DNA of 64,000 nucleotides from Alcanivoracaceae bacterium. GTDB taxonomy: Bacteria; Pseudomonadota; Gammaproteobacteria; Pseudomonadales; Alcanivoracaceae. The notes beneath the pieces were generated by a model. The model did no database searches, was not told the DNA's origin, and saw only the letters and a list, made by a program, of their open reading frames with translations. The stretch covers positions 1 through 64,000 of the forward strand of contig JARGPN010000014.1 of assembly GCA_029213045.1 (NCBI GenBank), read 5' to 3'. Below are positions 15,627 to 25,350 of this stretch, piece after piece (the first letter of the stretch is position 1; each line of letters starts with the position of its first letter). The translations under genes were made by a program, and so were the position numbers.

Positions 15627-16343
15627 TTATTTCTTTTCAAACAACAAATCCCAAACCCCGTGCCCCAGCCTCGCGCCGCGGCGTTCGAACTTCGTTTCAG
15701 GTCGCCATGCTGGTCGTGGTGAAAAATTATTTTCACCTGCTTGATTTTTCCAGCCTTTCTCTGCGCTCATTACTTCCATCATATGTTCAGCATAATTTTC
15801 CCAGTCGGTGGCCATATGAAACACGCCGCCTTGCTTTAACTTCTGTTGCACAAGCTGCGCAAACGCAGGCTGAACAATGCGGCGCTTATGATGCTTCTTT
15901 TTATGCCAAGGATCGGGGAAATAAAGTTGTAAACGCGATAGCGATTCGTCAGGAATACATTGCTGTAAAATATCGACGGCATCGTCACAGTAACTGCGCA
16001 AGTTGCTGAGTTGTTGTTCCTCAATGGCGAGCAGTAAGGCGCCAACGCCTGGGCGATGTACTTCGACACCAATAAAGCCGGTGTCCGGCGCCGCCTTCGC
16101 CATGTCAGCGAGCGAGTGGCCCATGCCATAGCCAATTTCAACGACGATCGGTAGGTCACCGCTAAACAAGGTCGCAGGTGAGATCATGCCGTCACGGCGT
16201 TCTAGGCCATACACAGGCCAAAGCTTCTCTAGCGCGTGTTCTTGCCCTTTAGTCAGCCTTCCTTCCCGCAATACGAAACTGCGTACACGCCGCATGATGC
16301 GCCCGCTTTCGGGGTCTTTGTCTTGATTGAGGAAGTCGAGCAT
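15627..16343 (-). CDS. trmB: tRNA (guanine-N7-)-methyltransferase
   Basis: A 238-residue SAM-dependent enzyme that methylates G46 in the variable loop of several tRNAs. The SAM site is [17 protein letters not shown] (near 70-86), the acidic [10 protein letters not shown] follows, and the signature [17 protein letters not shown] is at ~140-156. Length and motifs are standard. It converges on the SIMPL gene across the REP cluster. In related bacteria trmB lies close to thiSG, as it does here. Confidence 0.96.
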   Translation of the reverse strand: MLDFLNQDKDPESGRIMRRVRSFVLREGRLTKGQEHALEKLWPVYGLERRDGMISPATLFSGDLPIVVEIGYGMGHSLADMAKAAPDTGFIGVEVHRPGVGALLLAIEEQQLSNLRSYCDDAVDILQQCIPDESLSRLQLYFPDPWHKKKHHKRRIVQPAFAQLVQQKLKQGGVFHMATDWENYAEHMMEVMSAEKGWKNQAGENNFSPRPAWRPETKFERRGARLGHGVWDLLFEKK

Positions 16344-16533
16344 GGGTCACCTAGGGTTTGCGAGGGCGCCATTCTACCGGTCGTAGCGTCTTTGCCCAAG
16401 GTGCGGGCGGGAAGGGGCTGAATAAGTGACTAGGTGGGGCCAATCTCCGCAGCTGTCTAGTTAAAAAGGTAGGGTTTCAGCGACAATGCCCAATGTTTGA
16501 TCGGCTTTTCTTTGCAGCAGTGTCTGGGTTCCC

Positions 16534-16899
16534 ATGATGAACTATGTCGATGTACGTCAATATTTAAACAGCAAGCCGGGCGCGCAAGAGGACTTTCCGT
16601 TTGGGCCCGATGCGCTGGTGATGAAGGTAAGCGGGAAAATGTTCGCGTTGTTGTTTGAGCGCGCCGGCGTGCCGCAGGTAAACCTGAAATGCGACCCGCA
16701 TGAAGCTGCCATGTTGCGTGATATTTTCCCTGCGGTATTGCCGGGGTATCACATGAACAAAAAGCATTGGAATACTGTGTTGCTGGACGGCAGTGTGCCC
16801 GAGGGCGAGTTGCTGCGCATGATCGATGCGTCTTGGAGGTTGGTGGTGGCGGGGCTGCCAAAGCGAGCGCGGGATGCATTCGCACTCATAGATAGTTAG
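16534..16899 (+). CDS. MmcQ/YjbR family DNA-binding-like protein
   Basis: A 121-residue protein of the YjbR/MmcQ fold. Family landmarks are the N-terminal FPFGPDALVMKVSGKMFALL, the central LKCDPHEAAMLRD, and the C-terminal PGYHMNKKHWNTV followed by DASWRLVVAGLPK. The fold resembles a DNA-binding domain, but no regulator role is proven. It has neighbours of unrelated function and may share a transcript with the glutathione S-transferase gene 31 bases downstream. A frameshifted relative lies at 4599-4755. Confidence 0.9.
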   Translation: MMNYVDVRQYLNSKPGAQEDFPFGPDALVMKVSGKMFALLFERAGVPQVNLKCDPHEAAMLRDIFPAVLPGYHMNKKHWNTVLLDGSVPEGELLRMIDASWRLVVAGLPKRARDAFALIDS

Positions 16900-16930
16900 T
16901 CTTGCGGTCTGAGATAAACAGGGGAATCGC

Positions 16931-17602
16931 ATGTTGGTCGTACATCATCTGAATAACTCGCGCTCGCAGCGCGTGCTTTGGTTGCTCGAAGAGCTGGGCG
17001 TGCCCTATGAGATTAAGCACTATCAGCGTGACGCGAAAACCATGCTGGCACCGCCTGAGTTGCGCGCGGTGCACCCGCTGGGCAAATCACCCGTGATTAC
17101 CGATGGCGATTTGGTGGTAGCGGAGTCAGGCGCGATTGTTGAATATCTGTGCCGTGCCTACGGCAACGAAACCATTGTGCCTGCCGGCAACAAGACGTCG
17201 ATGCTTAACTACAGCTACTTTTTGCATTACGCCGAAGGCTCGGCCATGCCGCTGTTTGTTATGAAACTGGTGTTCAGTTCTATTCCTAAACGGCCAATGC
17301 CGTTCTTTGTGCGGCCTGTTGCTAAGGCGATATGCGGACAAGTGTTAAAATCGTGGTTGCAGCCACAAATTGATACGCATCTCGCTTTTTTGGAAAAGCA
17401 TTTGCAGGCGAACACATGGTTTGCCGGGGATACGTTTAGCGCGGCGGATATTCAAATGAGCTTTCCCATTGAGGCGGCGGCTGCACGTGACAAGGTGGCA
17501 GAAAAATATCCGGCGTTGCAGCGCTACTTGGACAAGATTCATGCACGGCCAGGTTATGTGCGTGCGTTAGAGCGTGGCGGCCCTTATACATTGATGAGCT
17601 AA
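16931..17602 (+). CDS. Glutathione S-transferase
   Basis: A 223-residue cytosolic GST. The N-terminal thioredoxin-fold domain (residues 1-80) shows NNSRSQRVLWLLEELGVPYE, with Ser as the probable glutathione-activating residue, and the ESGAIVEYLC element that binds the gamma-glutamyl end. The C-terminal helical domain carries WFAGDTFSAADIQMSFP, the conserved N-capping motif. The overall pattern is like fungal/bacterial GstA-like detoxification enzymes; substrate unknown. It lies between the YjbR-family gene and the GIY-YIG-like gene on the same strand. Confidence 0.93.
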   Translation: MLVVHHLNNSRSQRVLWLLEELGVPYEIKHYQRDAKTMLAPPELRAVHPLGKSPVITDGDLVVAESGAIVEYLCRAYGNETIVPAGNKTSMLNYSYFLHYAEGSAMPLFVMKLVFSSIPKRPMPFFVRPVAKAICGQVLKSWLQPQIDTHLAFLEKHLQANTWFAGDTFSAADIQMSFPIEAAAARDKVAEKYPALQRYLDKIHARPGYVRALERGGPYTLMS

Positions 17603-17672
17603 ATAAGTTCGCTGGACAAGGTGAATGGGCAGCGAGGGATCTCAGCTGTTGAAATAAATAATGAGTTAGAAC

Positions 17673-17981
17673 ATGCCAATTCGTGTAGGAGAGTATCGTT
17701 TCGAAGGCCCGTTTAAATTCGTGAAGATGGTGCGTAATGCACCGGGAATTTATGCGGTGCATTATTATCGTGACGGACAATACTTTTTGTTGGATATCGG
17801 CGAAGAAGTGGCGCTACATGATGCGCTGTCGGCACATCCGAATCAGTCAGAGTGGGAGCGCTTTGGGCGCGGTATGCTGACATTCTCGGTGCTGTATACC
17901 GGCACACACAGTGATGAAGAACGAAGGGCGGTGGTGCAGGAGTTAAGGGCAGCGTATGAGCCAGCTTGCGGGCCGCGTTAA
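17673..17981 (+). CDS. GIY-YIG-like small protein
   Basis: A 102-residue protein with a GIY-YIG-like pattern: APGIYAVHYY near 23-32 followed by YFLLDIGEEVALHDALSAHP in place of the usual YVG block, then WERFGRGMLTFSVLY and a C-terminal VVQELRAAYEPACG. The family catalytic Arg and Glu appear altered or shifted, so nuclease activity is uncertain. It is followed 30 bases later by a clear terminator, making it the end of the YjbR-GST-GIY group. Confidence 0.7.
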   Translation: MPIRVGEYRFEGPFKFVKMVRNAPGIYAVHYYRDGQYFLLDIGEEVALHDALSAHPNQSEWERFGRGMLTFSVLYTGTHSDEERRAVVQELRAAYEPACGPR

Positions 17982-18011
17982 CGGATGGTCGTAAACCCCG
18001 AGCGAATATGA

Positions 18012-18034
18012 AGCCTCCGAAAGGGGGCTTTTTT
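18012..18034 (+). terminator. Intrinsic terminator
   Basis: AGCCTCC-GAAA-GGGGGCT forms a stem with a GNRA-type loop followed by TTTTT (to 18034). It ends the plus-strand group finishing at 17981. Confidence 0.85.
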
Positions 18035-18090
18035 GTGTCTTTTGAAACGTTGATGGGCTTTGGGAAGGCGGTTTGATTTTTTTAGGCTGC

Positions 18091-18197
18091 TGTCGCTTGC
18101 AGGCAAGCTCCCACAAAAGTCTTTTCCATTTGGTTGGGTAAATCGAAGAGCTAAATGCTTGGCGCTGACCATGTGGGAGCTTGCCTGCAAGCGATAG
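18091..18197. repeat. REP cluster B (inverted pair)
   Basis: Two units face each other: TGTCGCTTGCAGGCAAGCTC (18091-18114 with CCAC) and GTGGGAGCTTGCCTGCAAGC (18173-18196). The same sequence occurs in clusters A, C and D. It lies between convergent transcripts ending at 17981 and 18258. Confidence 0.88.
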
Positions 18198-18211
18198 GGC
18201 ATCGCAAACTG

Positions 18212-18240
18212 TAGCGCGGCCAGGCACGTGCGCCGCGCTA
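18212..18240. terminator. GC-rich hairpin after thiG
   Basis: TAGCGCGGC (18212-18220) pairs with GCCGCGCTA (18232-18240) around an 11-base loop, 18 bases beyond the thiG stop. There is no U-tract on the minus strand, so termination is possible but not certain. Confidence 0.4.
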
Positions 18241-18257
18241 TCAACGTTTATTAAAAA

Positions 18258-19040
18258 CTATTTCACTAAACCTGACAGTGGCGACGATGCACTGGCATAG
18301 GCTTTCTTATCCATTCTGCCTGCTAAAAATGCCTCGCGTCCTGCCTCAATGGCTTTTTTCATGGCGCTAGCCATCAGGACCGGATTTCCAGCATGGGCAA
18401 TCGCTGTATTCATCAGCACGCCTTCGCACCCCATTTCCATTGCTATGGCTGCATCAGATGCTGTGCCAACACCGGCATCAACGATGATCGGCACCTTGGC
18501 TTGTTCCAAAATAATTTTAATATTGTGCGGGTTTAAAATACCTAAACCTGAGCCAATCAATGAGCCTAGTGGCATCACTGCGACACAGCCCATCTGTTCT
18601 AATTCTTGCGCAACAATTGGGTCGTCATTGGTGTACACCATGACTTTGAAATTATCTTTGATGAGTTCTTCGCAGGCTTTTAATGTGTGCACAATATTTG
18701 GGTACAGCGTTTTCTGGTCACCGAGTACTTCGAGCTTAACCAAGTCGTGGCCATCTAGCAGTTCACGCGCCAGCTTACAGGTGCGCACGGCTTCGTCCGC
18801 TGTGTAGCAACCTGCGGTGTTAGGCAAGATGGTGTATTTATCCGGCGAGATAAAATCAAGCAGATTTGGCTCGCCCGCTTCTTGGCCAATGTTGGTGCGG
18901 CGTACGGCAACAGTGACAATTTCAGCGCCACTGGTTTCAATCGCAGATTTGGTTTCATTGAAATCTTTATACTTGCCAGTGCCTATCAATAGGCGTGACT
19001 GAAAGGTTTTTCCGGCCAGTGTAAATGTATCTGTGCTCAT
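18258..19040 (-). CDS. thiG: Thiazole synthase
   Basis: A 260-residue TIM-barrel enzyme that forms the thiazole phosphate of thiamin from deoxyxylulose phosphate, dehydroglycine and ThiS thiocarboxylate. The N-terminus [15 protein letters not shown], the Schiff-base Lys in [10 protein letters not shown] (near residue 100), and [25 protein letters not shown] near the C-terminal half are all standard. It lies downstream of thiS, its sulfur carrier, in the same direction with a 44-base gap. Confidence 0.97.
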   Translation of the reverse strand: MSTDTFTLAGKTFQSRLLIGTGKYKDFNETKSAIETSGAEIVTVAVRRTNIGQEAGEPNLLDFISPDKYTILPNTAGCYTADEAVRTCKLARELLDGHDLVKLEVLGDQKTLYPNIVHTLKACEELIKDNFKVMVYTNDDPIVAQELEQMGCVAVMPLGSLIGSGLGILNPHNIKIILEQAKVPIIVDAGVGTASDAAIAMEMGCEGVLMNTAIAHAGNPVLMASAMKKAIEAGREAFLAGRMDKKAYASASSPLSGLVK

Positions 19041-19084
19041 GGTATTTCCGAATTGTGGGCGGGAATTAATAATTTGGGGGACGT

Positions 19085-19282
19085 TCAGCCACCGCCAATG
19101 GCATGAACAATTTCAATCTTGTCATTGGCGCTTAGCACAAACGCTGCGTGCTCGCCTTTAGGAATGATATCCCGATTCACTTCCACCGCGAGGCGACGGC
19201 CTTGCAGTTGCAACTGCTCGAGTAAATCTAGAATCGTTTTTCCGGAGAACTCTACTGCGTCTCCATTTACGTGCAACTGCAT
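19085..19282 (-). CDS. thiS: Sulfur carrier protein ThiS
   Basis: A 65-residue ubiquitin-like protein ending in IGGG; the C-terminal Gly is adenylated and thiocarboxylated to donate sulfur to ThiG. The beta-grasp pattern ([43 protein letters not shown]) and size are typical, although the terminus has one extra Gly compared with the usual GG. It lies directly upstream of thiG. Confidence 0.95.
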   Translation of the reverse strand: MQLHVNGDAVEFSGKTILDLLEQLQLQGRRLAVEVNRDIIPKGEHAAFVLSANDKIEIVHAIGGG

Positions 19283-19316
19283 GGGTTACTCCACAACGTC
19301 TTTTCGTTGTTAACCA

Positions 19317-19685
19317 TTACGCGCTTTTATATAAAGCCCAGGCCAACATTGCCCAGCCGATAATTAATGCGGTGCCACCTAAGGGCGTAATCGCGCCGAG
19401 CCAACGTGTTCCGCTTAGCACTAGTGCGTATAAACTGCCGCTGAAAATAACCATGCCCGCAAACATGACCCAGCCCGCGCTAACAAACCCTGAATCGCCA
19501 AATTGTTTTGCCAAAATGCCAACGAGTATGAGCGCGAGCGCGTGATAAAAATGATACTCGCTAGCGGTGGACCATACATCCAGCATGGCCGTATCGACGC
19601 GGGATTTTAAGCCGTGTGCGCCGAACGCGCCCAATATTACCGCAAGCGCGCCGTTCAGCGCGCCAATGATTAATAAGCCTTTCAC
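19317..19685 (-). CDS. DUF423 membrane protein
   Basis: A 122-residue protein with four hydrophobic segments (near residues 5-24, 43-60, 68-90 and 97-118) and the GAFGAHGLK motif near residue 20 that marks DUF423 (YgdD-like) inner-membrane proteins of unknown function. The start is GTG at 19685, which overlaps the stop of the upstream MAPEG gene in GTGA, so the two are translationally coupled. A gene of this family often accompanies thiamin or tRNA genes in related bacteria without a known functional link. Confidence 0.9.
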   Translation of the reverse strand: MKGLLIIGALNGALAVILGAFGAHGLKSRVDTAMLDVWSTASEYHFYHALALILVGILAKQFGDSGFVSAGWVMFAGMVIFSGSLYALVLSGTRWLGAITPLGGTALIIGWAMLAWALYKSA

Positions 19686-20065
19686 GCAGAGACCACAAAG
19701 AAGCTAGCAATTATCACGAGGCCGCTAGCCCAAACGAGGGTGCGCAATGTCGCCCAATTCATCATATAGCACGCGCCGTAGACAACGCGGCTAACGAGAA
19801 AGGCGATAGCGAGCTGGTCCAGCGTGGCTTGCGGTGCGGTACCGATAAATTGCGCAATAATCACCGCGGCGGCAAAGGCTGGATGAATCTCAAAGCTGTT
19901 TTGTTGTGCCCAGTTTGCGCGTTGCGCTGGGCCCTCCAGCTTGTCGAGCCATACGCGAGGGTTGGCATTTTTCTTCGCGCCAACGCGACCGGCAATTTTT
20001 GCATAGCTAGTAAAAGCATAGGGAAGAAGAATTGCGCCGAGCACACACCAAAAAGCGATAGTCAT
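19682..20065 (-). CDS. MAPEG family membrane protein
   Basis: A 127-residue inner-membrane protein with about four hydrophobic helices. The MAPEG features are the RAxxAQQNSFEIHPAFAAAV segment (near residues 47-66; glutathione-binding region) and FLVSRVVYGACYMMNW. MAPEG proteins include microsomal glutathione transferases and eicosanoid enzymes; bacterial members are mostly untested. It overlaps the two-domain isomerase gene by ATGA and the DUF423 gene by GTGA, forming a three-gene operon. Confidence 0.88.
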   Translation of the reverse strand: MTIAFWCVLGAILLPYAFTSYAKIAGRVGAKKNANPRVWLDKLEGPAQRANWAQQNSFEIHPAFAAAVIIAQFIGTAPQATLDQLAIAFLVSRVVYGACYMMNWATLRTLVWASGLVIIASFFVVSA

Positions 20066-21369
20066 AATGCTGAATCTCCAAGTAAAAGTTGTTCAATAAT
20101 GGCGAAGCGATCTTGGCCCCACACAGTTTGGTTATTGACGGTGAACGTAGGGACGCCCCAGCTGCCTCGCTCGGTCATCGCGACACGATTTTGTTCTGCG
20201 CGGTTGCGCCAGCTATCTTCGTCGAGCCAGCGACGTGCGCGATTCCAATCTAGCCCCGCTTCTTTGCATACTGTTTGTAAACCTTCGTCGGTTGACACAT
20301 CAGTGCCTTGGCTCCAGATGCAACGTGCAGCCGCGAGAAAATATTCGCGCACGCGGCCCTCTTTTTCTGCGAATGGCCACAATGCCATGCAGCGTTCGAC
20401 GCCGGAGCCTACCGGGTCACAGACCAATCCGAACGGAACATGTTGCAGTGCGGCTTCGCGCGCGGCGTCTTTTAGAATATAAAACTTTTTCGCCGACGGC
20501 ACAGGGAGGCCACGCATGACCATGGGCAACACAGGACGCATAATCAGATTTAACTGGTAGTGATCAGCCAGTTGAAATGTTCTGGCAAGCGCAACATAGC
20601 TGTACGGGCTGCGAAACGAAAAAAATAGCTCCAACTCTTTTCCTGCAACATCGTTATGGTGTTTGTGCAGTGTTGGGCGTTTTGCGAGGCCATATTGTTT
20701 CGGCGCTACGCCACCGCCGAGTCCAAGGTGGGCTAGGCGTTCGGCTAAATGGTCAAGGCGATCAATGCTCCAGTACCATTCACCAGCGTAATAAATAGTG
20801 CCAGTAAGGTAGTGCCCGTCTTTAATAAAGTGATCGCGACGCGCTTGCAGTTTTAATTTCGCTTTGTCGCTAGATTCTGCGTCATAGCGACGCGCTAAGG
20901 CCTCAATACGTTCAGGCTTGCCTTGCCAAAGCACTTCCGCGAGTTCGCAGGCTAAATCTAAATAGCTAGGGTGCCCTTCGTGGCGCAACAAAATTTGTGA
21001 TGCTTGCAGCGCCGCTTTTGTGTCGGGCTTATGCCAGTGCGCTGGGAATTTAAGTTGGTGTAGGGCTGCGAGCCGAGAGGCGTCTAGCGGTGCAAGGTTG
21101 TCGAGTTCGTCGATAGCGGGGTAAAGGCTTTCATCGATATACAGTAGCGTGCGCGGTTGAATTTCAACGCCGAAGTGTGCCGCGAACTCAGGAAGTACTT
21201 GGGCAAGCAGAAAGCTGTACGGGTCGTCGATGCGAAAATAAAATGTCAGGCGGTGTTTGGCCCCGGAAAGTTTACGCACCAATTCGCGTGAGCCGCGGCG
21301 CATGTCGCGTGTGCGCGGGCTAGTGATGGCCCGGGCAACATACGGCAGTAAACTGCTTTTAACGCTCAA
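20062..21369 (-). CDS. Two-domain DsbA-family protein (HCCA isomerase-like)
   Basis: A 435-residue protein made of two thioredoxin-fold domains of the 2-hydroxychromene-2-carboxylate isomerase/kappa-GST type. Domain one starts near residue 40 (RLTFYFRIDDPYSFLLAQVL) and domain two near residue 245 (ELELFFSFRSPYSYVALART), the latter with the Ser glutathione site and the ending TERGSWGVPTFTVNNQTVWG typical of the family. Single-domain members are ~200 residues, so this is a fused pair; the second domain looks the more active. The start is a TTG at 21367-21369 with AGGGGA upstream. It heads an operon with the MAPEG gene, another glutathione-linked family. Confidence 0.85.
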   Translation of the reverse strand: MSVKSSLLPYVARAITSPRTRDMRRGSRELVRKLSGAKHRLTFYFRIDDPYSFLLAQVLPEFAAHFGVEIQPRTLLYIDESLYPAIDELDNLAPLDASRLAALHQLKFPAHWHKPDTKAALQASQILLRHEGHPSYLDLACELAEVLWQGKPERIEALARRYDAESSDKAKLKLQARRDHFIKDGHYLTGTIYYAGEWYWSIDRLDHLAERLAHLGLGGGVAPKQYGLAKRPTLHKHHNDVAGKELELFFSFRSPYSYVALARTFQLADHYQLNLIMRPVLPMVMRGLPVPSAKKFYILKDAAREAALQHVPFGLVCDPVGSGVERCMALWPFAEKEGRVREYFLAAARCIWSQGTDVSTDEGLQTVCKEAGLDWNRARRWLDEDSWRNRAEQNRVAMTERGSWGVPTFTVNNQTVWGQDRFAIIEQLLLGDSAL

Positions 21370-21457
21370 ACGATTCCCCTGTTGGGTGAATGAATATTGG
21401 TGGTGCCTTGTTTTGTTGGAGCTGGCTTGCGGGCGCGTTGGCAGTTGGAAAGGCCGT

Positions 21458-21640
21458 TATCGCTTGCAGGCAAGCTCCCACATGGTTCGGTGGTGCTTTT
21501 GTTTGTTGTGGGTTTGCTTGCAGGGCGTGTCGGCGTTTGGTGTGCCGTTATCGCTTGCAGGCAAGCTCCTACAATTGTTTGGGCTGAATTCTTTTGTGGG
21601 AGCTTGCCTGCAAGCGATAGGGCGCTGGAGAGAACTCTAT
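21458..21640. repeat. REP cluster C
   Basis: Three full units: reverse at 21458-21482 and 21548-21573, plus at 21595-21620, and a degenerate one at about 21637-21655. The two left units are separated by a partial repeat of the spacer (TTGTGGGTTTGCTTGCAGGG). The cluster lies between the isomerase gene start and the ilvD stop. Confidence 0.88.
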
Positions 21641-21665
21641 CGCTCGCAAGTAAACCCCAGCACGA

Positions 21666-23516
21666 TTAGTCGATGCCGAGTTGGCTGAGATCTCTCACGG
21701 CGCCTTTGTCGGCACTGGTGGTCAGCGCAGCATAGGCTTTCAACGCAGTGGACACACGACGGGTGCGCATTTCTTTCGGTTTCCACGCGAGCTTTCCGCG
21801 GGCTTCCATTTTTGTGCGTCGATGCGAAAGCTCTTCATCACTGACCGCTAAATTAATTGTCCGTTCCGGAATATTAATTTTGATGTGGTCGCCATCTTCC
21901 ACTAACCCGATCGCACCACCTTCCGCCGCTTCAGGTGAAGCATGGCCGATGGACAAACCTGAAGTGCCGCCGGAAAAGCGGCCATCAGTAAACAAGGCGC
22001 ACACCTTGCCAAGGCCTTTCGATTTTAAGTAACTGGTGGGATACAGCATTTCTTGCATGCCTGGGCCGCCTTTAGGGCCCTCGTAGCGAATCACCACAAT
22101 GTCGCCCGCTTTAATGTCGTCACCCAGCACTGCTTTCACTGCAGAATCTTGCGATTCAAAAACGCGCGCTACGCCATCAAAAATTAAAATGGAATCGTCT
22201 ACGCCTGCGGTTTTCACAATGCAGCCGCGCTCAGCGATGTTGCCGTACAGCACGGCCAGTCCGCCGTCTTGGCTATAGGCATGTTCTTTTGAGCGGATGC
22301 AACCATTCTCGCGATCCATGTCGAGGTCTGGCCAGCGTGTGCTTTGCGAGAAAGCGGTCTGCGTTGGAATGCCAGCAGGACCTGCCTTAAAGAAATTTAA
22401 TACGTCTTCATCTTTCGTGCGCATGATGTCGTATTTTTCTAATGCGTCGGCCATTGTCGGCGAATGCACGGTGGGTAAATTGGTGTGCAGTAATCCAGCG
22501 CGATCTAATTCACCTAAGATACCCATGACACCGCCAGCGCGATGCACGTCTTCCATATGATATTTCTGCGTGGCCGGTGCCACCTTCGATAAGCACGGCA
22601 CGCGACGTGACAGTTGATCGATGTTCGACATGGTGAAGCCAACTTCGCCTTCTAACGCCGCTGCGAGCAAATGCAATACAGTGTTCGTTGAGCCGCCCAT
22701 GGAAATATCTAATGTCATGGCGTTTTCAAAAGCTTCAAACGATGCGATGTTACGCGGCAAGACACTTTCGTCTTCTTGCTCGTAGTAACGCCGCGCGTTT
22801 TCCACAATGAGTCGCCCTGCGCGTAAAAATAATTGTTCGCGATCAGAGTGCGTAGCCAGCGCCGATCCGTTACCCGGTAAGGATAAGCCGAGTGCTTCGG
22901 TTAAGCAGTTCATGGAGTTGGCGGTGAACATGCCAGAGCAAGAGCCGCACGTTGGACACGCACTACGCTCGTATTCGGCGACGGTTTCGTCATCCACAGA
23001 ATCGTCTGCGGCAATCACCATGGCGTCGACTAGGTCGAGCTTGTTGTCGGAGAGTTTTGTTTTACCTGCTTCCATCGGGCCGCCGGAAACAAATACAACA
23101 GGAATATTTAATCGCATCGCGGCCATAAGCATGCCCGGTGTGATTTTGTCGCAGTTGGAAATACACACGATGGCGTCGGCGCAGTGTGCGTTCACCATGT
23201 ATTCAACGCTGTCGGCAATAATGTCACGGCTTGGTAGCGAATAAAGCATGCCGTCGTGGCCCATGGCGATGCCATCGTCTACCGCAATGGTGTTGAATTC
23301 TTTGGCGATACCGCCGGCTCTTTCCACTTCGCGCGCGACTAATTGGCCCATGTCTTTAAGATGAACATGGCCTGGAACAAATTGAGTAAAAGAGTTGGCG
23401 ATGGCAATAATTGGCTTGCCGAAGTCGCCATCTTTCATGCCGGTGGCGCGCCACAAGGCGCGTGCGCCTGCCATGTTGCGACCGTGAGTGGACGTACGAG
23501 AACGATAATGTGGCAT
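21666..23516 (-). CDS. ilvD: Dihydroxy-acid dehydratase
   Basis: A 616-residue Fe-S dehydratase that produces the 2-keto acids of valine and isoleucine synthesis. The cluster ligands lie in CISNCDK (near 122) and [18 protein letters not shown] (near 192-209). The C-terminal [18 protein letters not shown] is the family signature. Length equals that of Escherichia coli IlvD. It is on the minus strand, seven bases downstream of argA. Confidence 0.98.
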   Translation of the reverse strand: MPHYRSRTSTHGRNMAGARALWRATGMKDGDFGKPIIAIANSFTQFVPGHVHLKDMGQLVAREVERAGGIAKEFNTIAVDDGIAMGHDGMLYSLPSRDIIADSVEYMVNAHCADAIVCISNCDKITPGMLMAAMRLNIPVVFVSGGPMEAGKTKLSDNKLDLVDAMVIAADDSVDDETVAEYERSACPTCGSCSGMFTANSMNCLTEALGLSLPGNGSALATHSDREQLFLRAGRLIVENARRYYEQEDESVLPRNIASFEAFENAMTLDISMGGSTNTVLHLLAAALEGEVGFTMSNIDQLSRRVPCLSKVAPATQKYHMEDVHRAGGVMGILGELDRAGLLHTNLPTVHSPTMADALEKYDIMRTKDEDVLNFFKAGPAGIPTQTAFSQSTRWPDLDMDRENGCIRSKEHAYSQDGGLAVLYGNIAERGCIVKTAGVDDSILIFDGVARVFESQDSAVKAVLGDDIKAGDIVVIRYEGPKGGPGMQEMLYPTSYLKSKGLGKVCALFTDGRFSGGTSGLSIGHASPEAAEGGAIGLVEDGDHIKINIPERTINLAVSDEELSHRRTKMEARGKLAWKPKEMRTRRVSTALKAYAALTTSADKGAVRDLSQLGID

Positions 23517-23523
23517 GATAACC

Positions 23524-24864
23524 TCAAATTTTCTTGCTAAAGACTTTAGAGTTGCGCTGATAGTTGTACAGCGATTTACGTTCGCCGGGCAGAGCGTCCG
23601 GCGTGCTGGGGCTAAAGCCCAGCTCTTGAAACCAATGGGAGGTTTGTGTGGTTAGCACAAACAATTCATTGATGCCCTGCAAGCGCGCGCGCTTCTCAAC
23701 ATGTTCAAGAAGTTTGCGACCACGTTGGCTTTTTTGATAACTCGGGTGCACGGCCACACAGGCTAACTCGCCGACCTGACCTTCATCAAATGGATACAGC
23801 GCGGCGCAGCCGATGACCATGCCGTCCCGTTCAATAATGGTGAAGCGTTTAATTTCGCTTTCCAATAATTCCCGCGAACGCCGTACTAGCGCACCAGCGC
23901 TTTCCAGCGGTTCGATTAATTCAATAATGCCGCCGACATCTTCGATGTACGCGCCCCGTACGTTTTCATACAGATCGCGCGTGACCAACGTGCCGCAACC
24001 GTCGCGAGTAAACAATTCTTTTAGCAGCGCGCCTTCCTCACGGAAATCAATTAAATGTGCGCGACCCACGCCGTTGCTGGCGGCATGGCAGGCTGCTGTT
24101 AGTTGCCGTTCGGTATTTTCATTGTTGATCACGTCTTGCGCCAACAACTGCCCGGCTTCTTGTGGGGTCATTTCGCGAAGTTGTGTGCCATCTTGTGTGC
24201 TCACTACTTTTTCTTCGCCAAGAAAAATAATCTTATCGGCTTTTAATGCTATGGCGGCGGTGGAGGCCACTTCTTCGGAATTTAAATTAAACAATTCGCC
24301 GGTGGGCGAGCAGCCGATGGGCGACAGCATGACGATGTTGCCAGCACTCAGTTGTTTTTCAATGGCGTCTATTTGGATGCGCCGCACTTCGCCTGTGTGC
24401 TGGTAATCAAATCCATCGCGCACGCCGACCGGTTTGGCGATCACGAAGTTTCCGCACACTGCCTGAATGCTGGCGTTATACATGGGGCTATTGGCGAGCC
24501 CCATGGAAAACAAACCTTCCATGCGCAGACGGATAGAGCCAACGGCATCAAGCACGGCGTCAAGGGAGCTGGCATCGGTAATGCGCTTGTGGTTTTCAAA
24601 ACGAGATTCGACGCCACGGACTTTCAAACGCGCGCTAATTTGCGGGCGCGCACCGTGCACTAACACCATGCGGATGCCGAGGCTGTTGAGCAGCGCTAGG
24701 TCATGGATGATGTGATGGAAGTTGGCTTCCTCAATCGCTTCGCCGGAAATCATCACCACGAACGTACGGCCGCGGTGCGCATTGATATAAGGCGAAGAAT
24801 TGCGAAACCAGGTGACGTAATTTTGCGTCACGTCCTGTGCTGTGTCCTGCGTCGCGTCGTTCAT
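23524..24864 (-). CDS. argA: N-acetylglutamate synthase
   Basis: A 446-residue enzyme for the first step of arginine synthesis. The N-terminal amino-acid-kinase-like domain (residues ~1-290; [44 protein letters not shown]) probably binds arginine for feedback control. The C-terminal GNAT domain (~300-446; [20 protein letters not shown]) carries catalysis. This is the standard gammaproteobacterial ArgA. Its ATG is at 24864. Confidence 0.97.
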   Translation of the reverse strand: MNDATQDTAQDVTQNYVTWFRNSSPYINAHRGRTFVVMISGEAIEEANFHHIIHDLALLNSLGIRMVLVHGARPQISARLKVRGVESRFENHKRITDASSLDAVLDAVGSIRLRMEGLFSMGLANSPMYNASIQAVCGNFVIAKPVGVRDGFDYQHTGEVRRIQIDAIEKQLSAGNIVMLSPIGCSPTGELFNLNSEEVASTAAIALKADKIIFLGEEKVVSTQDGTQLREMTPQEAGQLLAQDVINNENTERQLTAACHAASNGVGRAHLIDFREEGALLKELFTRDGCGTLVTRDLYENVRGAYIEDVGGIIELIEPLESAGALVRRSRELLESEIKRFTIIERDGMVIGCAALYPFDEGQVGELACVAVHPSYQKSQRGRKLLEHVEKRARLQGINELFVLTTQTSHWFQELGFSPSTPDALPGERKSLYNYQRNSKVFSKKI

Positions 24865-24967
24865 GGTCTGCCTTTGGTCAATGAAGCGGGCAGTATAGCA
24901 AGCGTGGCCCCATCGGCGCAGGGGAAAAGCGCACAGATAGCCGATTGACAGGGGATGAATTATTAAT

Positions 24968-24986
24968 GAGAATGATTATCATTAAT
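24968..24986. promoter_or_regulatory. Fur box
   Basis: GAGAATGATTATCATTAAT matches the 19-base Fur consensus at 15 of 19 positions by hand count. It lies 22 bases before the hemP start, so iron-dependent repression of the heme genes is expected. Confidence 0.85.
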
Positions 24987-25008
24987 AATTTGAGCTTGGG
25001 AGAGTGTC

Positions 25009-25206
25009 ATGACGTCAGTAAGCGTGCCGAGTATCTCGGCGAGTCGTCGCGTAGAGATCCAAGGAGACAGCGTCAGCAGCCAAACATTGCTGTCTGGACA
25101 AGGGCATTTGCTGATACAGCATGCCGATAGTTGCTATCAGTTGCGTCGAACCGCTGCGGGGAAGCTGATTTTGACGCGCGAACCTGGTTTTGGCGGCCGT
25201 AAATAA
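25009..25206 (+). CDS. hemP: Hemin uptake protein HemP
   Basis: A 65-residue protein with the HemP pattern: LLSGQGHLLIQHADSCYQLR followed by TAAGKLILTREPG at the end. GGGAGAG lies a few bases before the ATG. HemP-like proteins are short, associated with heme uptake operons, and often regulated by Fur; a Fur box is immediately upstream. No TonB-dependent heme receptor is in this window, but the next gene is a heme-utilisation protein. Confidence 0.88.
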   Translation: MTSVSVPSISASRRVEIQGDSVSSQTLLSGQGHLLIQHADSCYQLRRTAAGKLILTREPGFGGRK

Positions 25207-25350
25207 ATAGTCCTGCGTCACAGCGTAAGGCGCAGTTCCCTGACGGATAGCCAGCCCGCACGCAAGCCATTCCACTTTATGTCTCGACATCCGCGGATGG
25301 CCGCAAGCGTGCCGAGTGGACCTGGAAAAATAATCCAGAAGGAGCTAAGT

